64,000 nucleotides of DNA. Origin: Dactylonectria macrodidyma (Eukaryota; Ascomycota; Sordariomycetes; Hypocreales; Nectriaceae). Where the stretch lies: NCBI GenBank assembly GCA_020744425.1, contig JAGMUV010000009.1:1798001-1862000 (forward strand). Reading direction: 5' to 3'. The position numbers were made by a program, and so were the translations under genes. The notes under the pieces are model-generated. The model saw only the letters and a program-made list of their open reading frames with translations. It made no database searches and had not been told where the DNA came from. Each line of letters starts with the position of its first letter. The first letter of the stretch is position 1. Positions 1 through 12,024 of this stretch are shown piece by piece.

Positions 1-1900
1 AGAGAAGGGAAAAGAAGTGATGCATCAGTGGAAGATCATGCAACTAGAGAGACCCCGACTTAGAGCAAGTACCTGTCCGATACGTTAACCGAAGTAGTAC
101 GTACTTCGTACACCACGTTGCTTTTTCGATCAAAATGCTGTGTCAGATTTCCCGGCGGCCTGAGAGATGAGACAGTGAGACATCTTGCGCAGGCGCTTAT
201 GATTCGGGCCCCAAGGAGGGTTGTTTCGTACTCCGTACATTTGGACTTTCGTCGTACAAAACGATTATTAGAAGTGCCACGTCTGGCTACACCCAATTCT
301 CGGCGGGAGGCCCGAATCTTGTTTCTTGGGGTGGGCAACCAGACCTATTGGGTAGGATCCCGCAGGCTTGTGTCACCAATGTGTTGTTACCGAACGTCGG
401 GACCAACCCTATTTGCCATGCTGGTCTGTTAGGAATTAACCAAACGATCCACCCGTGGTGGGATGATCGGTTCAAGAGGCGTGGGAACCTGGGGACTGCC
501 GCGCCAAGACCAACCAAGGGCATGTTGCCCCAGACTTGCTCGTGACCCGGTGACTAAGGGTATGGGGTGGAGGGATATCGGATAACGGTCTCGACGCGAT
601 GAGGCTGAGATATCAAGCTCAGTTTGCAATGTGGACAATGTAGGGGCCTTCAACTATCCAGTACTGTAGAGAGATGTTAGGGCGGTGGAACTTGGTGTTT
701 CTTGGATAAGTCTCCCATCTCCCTTGTAGGTACCACTGCCGAATGTTCCACAGCGACAGTGCGCACCCACTCCCAGAGCGAGACGAGGCGGCACACGCAC
801 GTTTCCCCGGAAAATCAAGGCTACCTCGCCTCGCATATGGAGTGCATCCAGTTGCATGGCGCCGAGAAGGTACAATGACGTCTGAGACGCTCAGGTCCGT
901 TAGGCCAGAAGCACGGGCCTTGTAAAAGCAGTACTTGACTTAATGTTTCAACTCTCAGGTATTGGCGAGTCCTTAACCCAGGCTCACCTGTGTGCTTCAC
1001 CTGCGGAGCAATCACTCCACCTCGCAGGTGAATCTCAAGCTATGAGAGGAGAGAAGCCTTCTGTTGCGTAACCTGCTACGCGATGGCATCGCATGAGAGG
1101 CCACATGAGGATGTGACACATCGATTGGCTGGGAATGGACAAGAGTCCTGTGCGGAGTTCGATAGCGAACGGCCCGATGGCGAGCTGCTCAACACATCCT
1201 GCGGAGGCTATCGACTAGCGAATCGTGATAGAAAATCTCTGGGTAGACAGCTCGAGTGGCTGTATTCAACGGAGCAAATCATGTCAAATGGAGGAATGTG
1301 GTCGACTGCCGAGATGGGGAAGAGACCAACTGCATCCGTGTACGGCTGCGACCTGACACGTTGTCCAAGTAGCGGAAAGACAATGCAGAGGCAACGCGGG
1401 CTAATAAGTCGTGGCGGGTACAGAGCGCAGGGATGAGAATAGTCTGTGGATCGTGGATCATGGACAGCGTCCATTCAGTCAACTGTGGCCAGGGTCAGAG
1501 CGGAGACATTGAGCGACCTCCATTGTGACTGAAGCCAAGTGATTTGAAATGGCAACTGGCAGTGAGCTGACCCCGATGCCAGATGGCCTCGTGCTAGCAG
1601 TGGGCGAGCGACAAGGGGCCAGATCGACGAGAGGCGACCTGTCACTTTGATTTGGCGATGGAGGGTCCACTGCTTTGACCAGCTGGGCCAGGGGCTTAAT
1701 TGGAGCGTGGCTTATCGAAGGGGAAGAAGCTGGGACGCAGTTGGTTCACAATGAACGCCAGGTGGAAGCGGAAGGCGGGAGACAGAACCGGGAGCGAAAG
1801 CTTGAGCTGGGAAGGATGGAGCCGAATATGAGGCCGATATGAGAGAAAAGATTGAGCAACCAGTTGCGATGCGCCTGTGTGGAGAAGTCGAGACTTGAAC

Positions 1901-1925
1901 GAGAGAAGAGAAGAGAAGAGAAGAG
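1901..1925. repeat. GAGAA simple repeat
   Basis: About five tandem copies of GAGAA form a pure purine run on the plus strand inside the gene-free region. No coding role is visible. Confidence 0.75.
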
Positions 1926-4900
1926 TAGAACGGACGAGAGGGGGCTAGAGCTACTGATGCCGGCCGGCAGTGGAGGCGAAGCATAATCGAAAATGATGAA
2001 TGGAGGGGGGGTTGTCTCCGCGAGTGAGAAGCAGATCTGATGAAGATGGGTGGAGGTGGAGGTGGATGTGGACGAATGCCGTTCAGGATCACGGCCTGTG
2101 AAAGGTCAGTGATAAGTGACTGAGGCAGCTCTCCAGACTTCAGCCCAGGCGGCCTGTGGTCGAAATCGAAAAACCAGTGGCTGTAGCAGGATGGTACACT
2201 GGTCGTTCCTCCCAGTGTTGTAGCTTTCCTTAGGCAAGGGCCAGGCCCATTGGGATGAAACTGTTGGACACCACCTGGCGGAGCCGTCAGCAGCATGGAT
2301 GCGAGTCGTGCAAAGCGGACAAATGATGGCATTGGCAAGTTTGGCATTGATGCGGGAGACGACGCATTAAGAGCACGTTTCGATAGACCTGCCGGCATCT
2401 ACAACGTCATGATTAGCCGGCTGGCGCGAAGACACGACACCCGCAACACCTGCGACCGCTGCAGCTTGGGCAACAATACGACAGTGACAACTCCGAAACA
2501 GGCCAGGTACAGCTGCATCTCATCTCTGCCTCACCACCACCACCACGCATCCCATCCCTACTTGCTCATCTGGCTGACCAAAACTGACCTCTCACCTTCC
2601 ATGAGGTGTGCGTTGCATTGTGTTGCATGTCTCGCTTTCCGCGAATGGCTCTAGAAACCGGTGTCCCTCCGCATTGAGACGTGAGACTCACCGGTCCCCG
2701 GGGTAAGGATGTAAGGCATGCTGAATATAGCATCGAGACATTAGCTGTCATATCTCGAATTTCGCAACTTGCAGATGCAGAGATGACACCACCATGATCC
2801 TCAAGCACCACCCGAACCGCCACCTCTACCACCACCCCTCCAAAATCCAGGATCTGGAAGGTCAGGGTTTTGTGCTGAGGCAAGGGACGAATTGACTGAT
2901 CTATGCAGCGGGATGCGCGTGAAGTACGACGAAGTCAACCGCCACTCCGTACCCGGCCCTTGCTTGTAATGATATCCTTCACTTGACTCGTTACCACCGA
3001 GTCCTGACTTTGTACATTTACCCCGGATCCCAGGACTCCAAAGGGGTGGTCCAGGATCGTCCCAAGCTGTCCGAAAAGAGACATTAATATTGGACGGAGG
3101 CGGCGCCCCCAGGCTGACTATGATAAACGGGGAGTAAGACTTCCAGCTAAAGTCACTATCAATTATCAACTCCTCAAGTTGATCAGGTATGTCCCAATCG
3201 TGCTCACACCGAAGCCCGTGCCCGTCAACAGTGTGCCAATAATTGGCACGCATATGTCTGGGCTAAATCATTATTACAGCGCAGGCTACCTAAACAAGCA
3301 CTAGGATCGTGATGGAGCGGCTCTTTGCGCCTTGGCTAGCGAAGAAAGGTGGATGGGGGGAGTGTCCTGCTGGCCTCATTGCACCTAGTCTCACTGGGTC
3401 ACGCACACTGTAGCCAGTCATCCATGGTTCATCCCAATTCATGGTTGCCGGCGCCATGACTTGAAGATGGGACAGGTGACGTGGACCATGGATTGGATCA
3501 GCATTCCATATCCCCCATTTTTATTCTCCTTTGCTGGTTCCCGACGGCATCAGCCCATTCTCCAGCGTTTACGGGCTGCTGCCAGCTCTAGCACCGGCTC
3601 GGCAGGCCGCGGACGCGGAGGCAGACGAGAGTGGGTTGACTGGATTGGCGGAATGGGGAATACGGATGGATGAATTGGACGAATCGGTGGAAATAGATGG
3701 ACGAATGGGCTGAAGGGATCTCGATGGCGACACAAAGAGCGTACTTCGTACTCTACCACGTACTTTGTACAGGGCTTCACAGGGGACTGGATACTGATGA
3801 GAGGCAGTCTGGGCTGATGGGCTACAGGATTCACAAGCGATCTTTGGTCACTTTGCTCGTGGCTCCCATGTTTAGTCGAGGCGACTTGGCCTGTCAACTA
3901 GCTACACATCCATGTCGGCCTGTCGTCGGTGGCCGATGATTGTGAGAAGGGGGGTGCGGGCTTGCATCATGGCGTCTCTCGACAAAATCGGCCGGTGGAC
4001 CGTCGCGACCTGCGAGTGGACGACGACGATACGGGTGGCAGACTCCAGCTGCGTGCAGACGCACTCATGCAATCCCGGCAGGCGGTGAAGAGGAAGTTAT
4101 TTACGCTCTCGCTGCGGGTTGGCCTGAGTGAGCTCACGTCTTGAAGGTACAGTTGATGAACAACTTTTTGATGCCGAACGGCACTATAATGGTCAGTACG
4201 AGGTACAAACTCCGGATACAGCACCAAGGGTTCCATCAATGGCGAAGCCCCATGTCGTCCAGGTATGTTCATTACAACGTTCTGACTCCCATCCCATCCC
4301 ATCCATCCCATGTCTGTGCGAATACCCATGCCCAGTGTCCCCTCCCCTGTTCCCTTGTCCCATGCGATGCGTCCATACCAAACCTCTGTGGCGGAGACGG
4401 GCAGCGAGAGAGCCGACATGCCAGGGCAGCTCACCAGAAGATGGCCCCCTTGGTATAATAACCGAGGCAGGCGACCGAGGTACGTACCTGTCTAGGTAAG
4501 GTAATTATTGAGTGGTAGGCAGGCCGAGACTAACTAATTACCATCTGCGAAGTACTACGAAGTACGTATCACTAGCAACACACAGAGTTGTCCCGGGGCT
4601 GGCTGGAGCCGGGGAAGATAGCACTGGACATGGGCAAGAACAAGGCTAGAGAAGCTACCGAAGAAGCCCAACGCTGGGCGGGCATGGCGATGGCGGTGGG
4701 TCGAGAAGGACCCGGAGTGGAGGACTCATAAAGAGGAGCCGAATGTGGTGGAGGATGATGAGGTCAGGCTGCTTGAGGATGATGGATACCTGGCTCTTGT
4801 TTGGAGAGAAAAAGAAGATGGATGGAATCAAGAAGAGCTGATGACCCATTGATTATCCCAGCAAGCTTCTCTTGACGACCATCCGCAATGTCCCGTCCGA

Positions 4901-7286
4901 CGACATCCGAGCCCAGGCAAGTCGCCCGAAGGGATTTGTCGCCAATCCGTCAAATTAACAACTGTGATAGACGAAGTCGTGCTGGCATTGAAACAGTCAG
5001 TACATTTACCATGTGCCTTGCCCAATGGCCAACGTTTGGAGGCAGCTCCCGTCTACCCAGAGAAAGGGAATCCGCGGATACCTTCATCTCTAGAGGATGC
5101 GCACGTACACACACACTTGACGCACACCGGCATGCAACTCTGTGCCATCTCGCAGATTCAGAGTCGCCCGTTGGTTGGCACCCTCGCTCGTTCCGCGCCC
5201 TTGGTGGCTTGCCATGCAGCAGTGCAGCACATCGCGCATCGCGCATCGCAGTGCCGTGCCGTGGCTGACGGCCGAGGGCATGGGCGCCTATTCGTCAATT
5301 CATCTCTGCAAGTTGTCTCTTTTCTCGCGCTGGGGACCTGCAGCAGCGTACAGTAGGCGGAGGCAAGGTGAGGTAAAGTAAGGGACGGCGTGAATCGGCG
5401 GCGTACATACATACCGCACATAGAGGGCCATGGCTCGGGACAGGACGCGCATTGTTGCGTATCCGTGTTGCTGCCGGTCAGAGAAGAAGAGCCGCCCCTC
5501 TAGTTCGGCTTCTCCAGTTTCGTTTCCAGTGGCGGGGAGCCAATATTCTACAACAAACCGCCGTGGCCGCGAGCTGGCTTACCAACAAAGGTATGCGTGT
5601 TTGTAGACTACATACGGTCTTACATCCAGTACAAAGGCACTGGAAAGGTGTCGGCTGCTGGGCTGTTGGGCTCCTGGGCTGCTTGCTGGCGTCTAGGTTA
5701 CTGGTTGCTGGTTGCTGGTTGCTGGCGTGCGCCTGCGGCCGCGGCTGGCCGAGTCCCATGTCAACGGCCGACGGTTCGGAGGTGGTGTCCTACTACGTAT
5801 GTAGTGGGAGGGTAGTCTAGTTAGACCTCCTGACTCGGCAGCATCTGACTGACTCGGATGACGAAGAACGGCGAACGCGGTGTGTAAATGGGCGAGCTAA
5901 GACGAGCACGGTTGGGCACTCGCGGGACGAGACGCAGGAAGAGACTCAAAACGTAGACATACAACAAGAGTTCCATCCCTAGTTTACCTAGTCGGTGGAT
6001 GAGGTTGGCTGCTGTGCAACCACCACGGACACAACCACCAGCTCTTACTACCATCCACTAGGTCGACCGACGTCCTGTCACTTACATCACCGCTCGCTTC
6101 AACACCCACCACGGTCATCACGTCCCCCGACCTTGACCAATACCGTCTTCAGCAATCACCCTATTACTATTTCTCCGCGTCCATATCGTCACAACAAAAA
6201 CGTTTGACGAGAAGACGACGGCAAGGTCGGGACACTGGCACTGTCGGGCCAAAAATCCAAAACACACCATCATCACGGGCCTCAACAACGAGAAACCACA
6301 CCCCTCCTCCCCGTGCTGCATCTGCTTTGTTTTTGTGAGCCCAACTCTGCCCCTCATTCCCTCTCTGCCTTGATCCTGGCCTCGGCGCCTAAGTTTTCCC
6401 CATTTAGGACGGATCGAGAGTGCTTGTATAACACCCCGTCGCCTAGCAGTCGCAACGACTTGTTGACGCGCTCCCGCTGCCATTGCCCGAATGATCCGTC
6501 AGTACAGCCATCGGGAGCCAACTTGCTTCTGGAAAGTGGCATATTCTGTACTCGGTACTTCATGCCTGACGTTACTTTGCTTGAGCGACGTGTATATTAG
6601 AAAATCTACGTACCTACCAGCGTAGGACGTGTGAACGGGTTGCTGGCTGATACATAGTACCTTACTGGACGGAGCAAAGGAGGCAGGGACATTCATAGGG
6701 CACCCTGACTTCATCATCAATCTTGATCCAACCGATTAGACCTTGGACCAACATCTCCCCCTTCTCTTGGCCCGACGCAGACTTTTAGTCTTGCCTTACC
6801 GTCTGGGGGAAACCTGACTGGTCGTCGACCTAACGACCTCACCTGAAGCGGACCATACTTAGCTGGGGCAATCCCCCTAAAAATACCACCTACTTTCCCA
6901 GGTTCCTCCAACACCAGGACATAAATTATCTGCGGGATCAATTTCTCCCTCAAACCGTGTCGGCCGTTTTCTTCTGGTCCTTGTTCGCGCTAAACCGGGG
7001 AACGAAAAGAGAGAAACCACTCACTGCCGATCTGACTTTTGGATTTTCTCATCCCGCCGCCTCAGCAGTCTTGTCACTCGTTTACCAATTACCAATACCA
7101 AATACCAAAACCAATACCGAACAAATTTCAAGACTCACTCCTCTCCGCCTCCGGTCCGTGCCCCCCGGAGTAGCCATCCCCATCTGGATCGCCTGGATCA
7201 CGAGAAACGTCGACCAGTACGGAGTACGTCAGGCATTTCATTCGCGTGGCTCCCTCGCCCACACCCCCAAAGAAGAGCCAAGGACC

Positions 7287-7343
7287 CAGCAGAAACCAGC
7301 AGACCCAGCAGAAGCCCCAGCAGACCCAGCAGACCCAGCAGGC
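7287..7343. repeat. Degenerate ACCCAGCAG tandem repeat
   Basis: A 9-base unit close to ACCCAGCAG recurs about six times with substitutions. It falls in a Pro/Ala-rich open frame (6957-7517) that looks accidental, about 1.5 kb upstream of the ABC transporter start codon. Confidence 0.7.
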
Positions 7344-8872
7344 GGGCCCAAGAAGCGCCCCCCAGCGGAGCCAAACCGTCCCAGAAGGCTAGAGGACCCT
7401 CAACTAACGCAGTACACACCCCAGCGACGCCCCACTGGGCGACAGCCACCAGGGCGTGCAAGAGACGAGTCCGGCCAAGCTTGGGCAAACAAGAGTGCGT
7501 GCAGTGTGCAGAACTGAGAGAAAGTGTGTGCCCACCAAAAAAGTCCACCACCCAGTCAAGCCAGTCAAAGCCAGCCAAAGCCAACAGTCCACTGCTACGA
7601 ACATACCCAGTCCACCACCCAGGAGAAGACCGGGAGGCTCAGAGGGCCTAGACGAGGCATTGCTGGGACGAACAGGGGACTCCAACAGTCACCATCAGAC
7701 TCCATCAGACACCATCAGACGCCATTGGAAACTCCCCGGGCCAGAATCTTGCGACGACCACCCATCGCCCGTACGCACTCCGTTTCTTGCCTCTCCGTTT
7801 CCTGCCTTCCATTGCCTGCTCGGGACTACAAGCACAGGCACAGGGTTCCCCTTGGCCTCTTCCACTTCCTCTTCCTCTTTCTTCATATTCCTCTTTCTTC
7901 ATCTTCCTCGTCTTCCTCGTCTCACTATTCTGTCGTTCGGCCCTTTCCCTTTAACCATTTCATTGCTCTTCCCCCCTCCAGTCAGCAACTTTTCCGACCT
8001 CGGTATCCTTGTTTCCCTCGACTCGACACACTGGTCGACACGCCGGGAGCTTTTTCTTGGTGGCTACCCTTGGGCTACCCTTGGCTGCACCCGACCAAAC
8101 AACCCAAACCAGTCGCACCCTTGGCCTGCCCCCTCCTCCCCTACCCCCTCCATCCAGGCTCCCCCCCTCCCGTGGACCCTTGGACGTCAGGCAAGGCCTC
8201 CATCCTCCGTCCCCGAGCTCCATTGGATCTTGGATTCGAGAACAGCACGGTACGTACTATTTCTGTGTGTATTTCTTCCGGGCAGCAAACGGAACAGGGA
8301 CCAGGGCACGCTCGGGTGGCTTTCGCCACTGACCCGTCAGCTGCCCCACTAAAGGTCGCTCTTGCCCACCTCATCGTGCTTGTGCTTGTGCTCTACGCCT
8401 GGTGTGCTCTTGCACTTGGTTGCTGGACGCAGGTCGCTGGTCCCGGTGCTTGTCCCTCGCAGCTGCGCCTGCCCACACCCATTCACTCCACTGGCGCCCG
8501 CTCCACTACCTCTGCCACACTACGTACCACTCACCCGCCACGGAAGGAACCTACTGAGCCAACCTAAGCAGGACTTAGACTTAGACCAGACTCGACTTCG
8601 AGCCTCGAGACTTGACTTCGTCTCTCTCACATCACAGCATCTCGTGCCTCTTTTTTACCCGCCACTCGCTCGTTTTCCTCTTCGTCCCCCCCTCTCTCTC
8701 TTGCCAATTGCCACGGGCAGGGCAATGGTTCGTCCGTGGTGAATGCCCTCCACCTCTCCCCTCTCTCTTCGCGCTCTTCCGTCTCTTTTCCCGCTTGTAT
8801 GTCCTCTTCCCTCTGTCACATGAGCCGTCGCTCCACGTTATTCCGACTTCGCTCACCCGCACCCAGTCCGTC

Positions 8873-11800
8873 ATGAACGCTCCCGACGACATGCCTTTCG
8901 TCCTGCGCGACTCAGGCTTCGACCGCGACCCCCTCCCTCTTGTCGACGACATTCTCCGCCATACACAATACCTCTACGCTCTCATCCTCCTGGCCGCCTT
9001 CATCACCTGCGCCGCTTGGTACAGTGTCGTCAATGCCAAGAAAGAAGAGGACCTTGTTCAACCAAAGGTCAAGGGTCCCGGTGGCAAGCCATTGCCCATC
9101 ACAAAGAAGAAGAACGCCCGCGCCGATGGCTCCCGTAAGATTGGACCCGGCTTCGGTCGCACTGCGAAGAACGTATTTCGATACCTCGCCGCCATTGTCT
9201 TCCTGAGCTATGTCGCCAGCGCCTGCATCATGTTTAACCATGCCTTCTGGCACGAGGACCCGTACCGCTGGTCGAAGGAGGGACTTCCGTGGGCTGGCGA
9301 ATGGAGTGTGGTACGTGAGACCCCGGCGCGCTGGCTGCTAGAATCTCAATGCAGCTTATACTGACCCGCTTTGCCCAGGTCCATGTTACCGGCGCTCTCT
9401 TCTTCTATCTATACATACTCATCTCCTTGTTCGACTGGCGCAAGGGCCCAAATGTGGTTCACCTCCTCGTTTGGGTCCTCGGCTTTGCCGGCGAGCTCCT
9501 CATGGCATCTACCACCTTCGTTGCCGCCGCGGATTGCCACTTCTTTCGCTCCGTTCGAAACAGTGAACCCAAGAAGGATGGGAGCTGCATCGACTCCTGG
9601 ACCAAATTCGACTTGGTCCTCTACCTCGTACGAATTCTACACCTACTTGCCCTCATTGGTGTGTTTTCCGTTGCGTGGATCTTGAAAGTGCGCCGCTCCG
9701 ACGACAAGCTCGAAGAGGGGCGCATAGGCGAGTCTACCCCGCTGCTTAATGGACATCGCCGGTCATACGAAACCCAGAATGGACAGGTAGCCAATGGTCG
9801 AGAGGTCAATGGTCGAGAGGCTAATGGCCGTCGATCCCGTGGCCGAACCATTTCCAACGCCACCAGATCAGCCGGGCCCCGCAAGGATGAACCAGCAGCC
9901 TTCTACCGCCCTGAGAAGCTCCCTCACAAGACGTGGTGGGAATATCTTCGAGGATACTCGCTATTCTTCCCCTACCTATGGCCCAAGGATGTTATTCGGC
10001 TCCAGCTACACGTTCTCATCTGCTTCGGCCTGGTCATATTGCAACGACTGGTTAACGCGGCGGTGCCATTTCAGATTGGCGCCGTTGTCGACAAGCTCGT
10101 CGAAGTTGTCAAGCTCGTCTCTCAGGGCGAGCCGCTGACTATGCACAACTTTCCCCTCAAGGACTTTTCTTTGCTGGGACTCTTCTGGATTCTGCAGGGC
10201 CAGTCAGGCCTGCTGGGTTCGTGTAGGTCGCTTTTGTGGATTCCTGTTTCTCAATATTCTTACAGAGGACTCACCACAGCCGCCTTCAACCATGTGCACT
10301 CCCTGAGCCTCGATTTCCATCTCTCAAAGCGCACTGGTGAGGTCCTATCTGCGCTCAACAAAGGATCAGCTATCAACCAATTTCTGGAACAGGTGACGTT
10401 CCAAGTTTTCCCGATGCTCATGGATCTTTTCCTCGCCATATTCCTTTTCTACTACAGATATGGACCGCTCTACGCCGAGATCAACTTGGTGGACACGTGT
10501 TGGTACCTCTACATGACTATCAAGATGGCATCGACCCGAGCCGATCAGCGTCGTGAAATGACGAATGCTGATCGCGAGGAAGAAGCAGTCAAAAACGATT
10601 CAATATCAAGCTACGAGACTGTGAAATACTTCAACGCCGAGGAATTTGAATCTCGCCGTTACCAGGACAAGGTTGAAGTTTTCCAGAGAGCTGAAGCACA
10701 GGTCCAAATGGGCATGATGATGATGAATATTTGCCAAACGGTTGTGTTCAACCTGGGACGAATTATCGCCGCTCTGGTTTGCGGCTGGCAGGTTGCCGTC
10801 GGCATGCGATCGACTGGCGATTGGTTCATGGTTGTTTCATATCTCACGCAGCTCCAAGGACCCCTCAACTTCTTCGGCACCTTTTACCGTACGGTTCAGC
10901 AGGCCATGATCTCCGGCGAGAGGCTCTTGGAGCTTTTCAAGATCCAGCCTACGGTTGTCGATACACCCCATGCCGTTCCCCTCGAAAACTTCAAGGGCCG
11001 CATTCGTTGGAACAACGTAAGCTTCTCGTATGACCGACGAAGGCCAGCACTGCGAAACATCAGCTTCGAATGCCTCCCTGGTACCACTACCGCTTTTGTG
11101 GGTGAGTCAGGCGGTGGCAAATCGACACTTTTCCGTCACATGTTCCGTTACTATGACTGCGACGAGGGCAGCATTGAACTCGACGGCCAAAATGTCAAGG
11201 ACCTTACCATCAACTCTGTCAGACGCCACATTGGAGTCGTGCCTCAGGATACCACCCTCTTTAACGAGACCCTGATGTACAATCTCAAGTATGCCAACCC
11301 CACAGCCACCAATGAAGAGGTTTACGCCGCTTGCCGTGCCGCTAGCATTCACGATCGGATCATGTCGTTCCCCGACCAGTATGACACGCAGGTTGGCGAG
11401 CGGGGCTTGAGGCTTAGCGGTGGCGAGAAGCAGCGAGTTGCTATTGCCCGAACCATTCTGAAGGACCCCAAGATTATCATGCTAGATGAGGCCACGTCAG
11501 CTTTGGACTCCCATACTGAGCAGGAGATTCAGGACAATGTGTGGAATATTGGTCAAGGGCGCACACTCCTCATCATTGCGTACGTCCCTCCCTCACCTCT
11601 ATTACCTTTAAACTGAAACTAACACTCACTTAACAGTCACCGATTGTCCACGATTACCCACGCTGATCAAATTATTGTCCTTAACGCGGGTACTATTATT
11701 GAGCGAGGCACCCACGAGGAACTTCTGGCAGCGAATGGTCGATATGCTTCAATGTGGGAGAAGCAGATCCGAGCTGAGCGCGCTCTGGATGCGGCCCGCG

Positions 11801-12024
11801 AAGCTCACCTGAAGGCTGCAAAGGCTCTCCGAAGAGCCAATATGGGCGGCAAGAAGAAGTCAGATGCGCCTCTGGACGGCTACAACAGTCTTGCCTCATC
11901 TGGGACCCTTTCTGGGAATGCCACATGCAAAGGAAAAGGGGGAGAATCAACATCATCTTCCTCGTCCTCGTCCTCGGACGCCGAATCAAGTCATACGGAA
12001 GAACACTCTAGAGAGCGACAATAG
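8873..12024 (+). CDS. hmt1: HMT1-type vacuolar half-size ABC transporter (ABCB6-like)
   Basis: Predicted exporter of the ABCB6/HMT1 family; in fission yeast Hmt1 sits in the vacuolar membrane and carries thiol-peptide/cadmium conjugates. The model has three exons, 8873-9310, 9379-11579 and 11637-12024, with introns of 68 and 57 bp, giving 1,008 residues. The first 300 residues hold several hydrophobic segments, the extra N-terminal membrane domain typical of this family. The core transmembrane domain carries the family stretch [15 protein letters not shown], and the linker before the ATPase has [13 protein letters not shown]. One nucleotide-binding domain follows: Walker [10 protein letters not shown] near residue 721, signature LSGGEKQR near 824, Walker [13 protein letters not shown] near 845. 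Splicing intron 2 restores AHRLSTI, the switch histidine. The tail is Lys/Ser-rich and acidic. An in-frame ATG at 8891 is an alternative start. Family is firm; the metal substrate is inferred. Confidence 0.93.

Larger units (their letters stand above)
1..8872. other. Long gene-free region and probable leader/promoter of the ABC transporter gene
   Basis: I see no convincing gene in this 8.9 kb. Open frames of 100-347 codons exist on both strands, but they are low in complexity, rich in Pro/Ser/Arg, overlap one another in several frames and show no family motif. The region holds simple repeats (a GAGAA run at 1901-1925, CCCAT units near 4286-4312, CTGGTTG units near 5696-5726, ACCCAGCAG units at 7287-7343). 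It also holds several TACTTCGTA or TACTCCGTA near-palindromes (around 97-111, 224-237, 3741-3770, 4551-4568, 7217-7228). From about 7750 to 8870 the plus strand becomes strongly pyrimidine-rich, as is usual just upstream of fungal start codons, so this part is probably promoter and 5' leader of the gene starting at 8873. An untranslated RNA cannot be excluded. Confidence 0.5.

Noticed and set aside
1712..2398. 228-codon minus-strand frame
   Set aside because: Low complexity (Pro, Ser), includes translated simple repeats, no conserved motif and no supporting splice structure.
2801..3253. 150-codon minus-strand frame with fairly balanced composition
   Set aside because: The tail is a translated GGT/GGA repeat and nothing matches a known family; not enough to call a gene.
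7456..8567. Overlapping 298- and 347-codon plus-strand frames before the ABC transporter
   Set aside because: Two frames are open at once because the DNA is pyrimidine-rich; translations are Pro/Ser/Leu-rich without domains. Better seen as promoter and leader.
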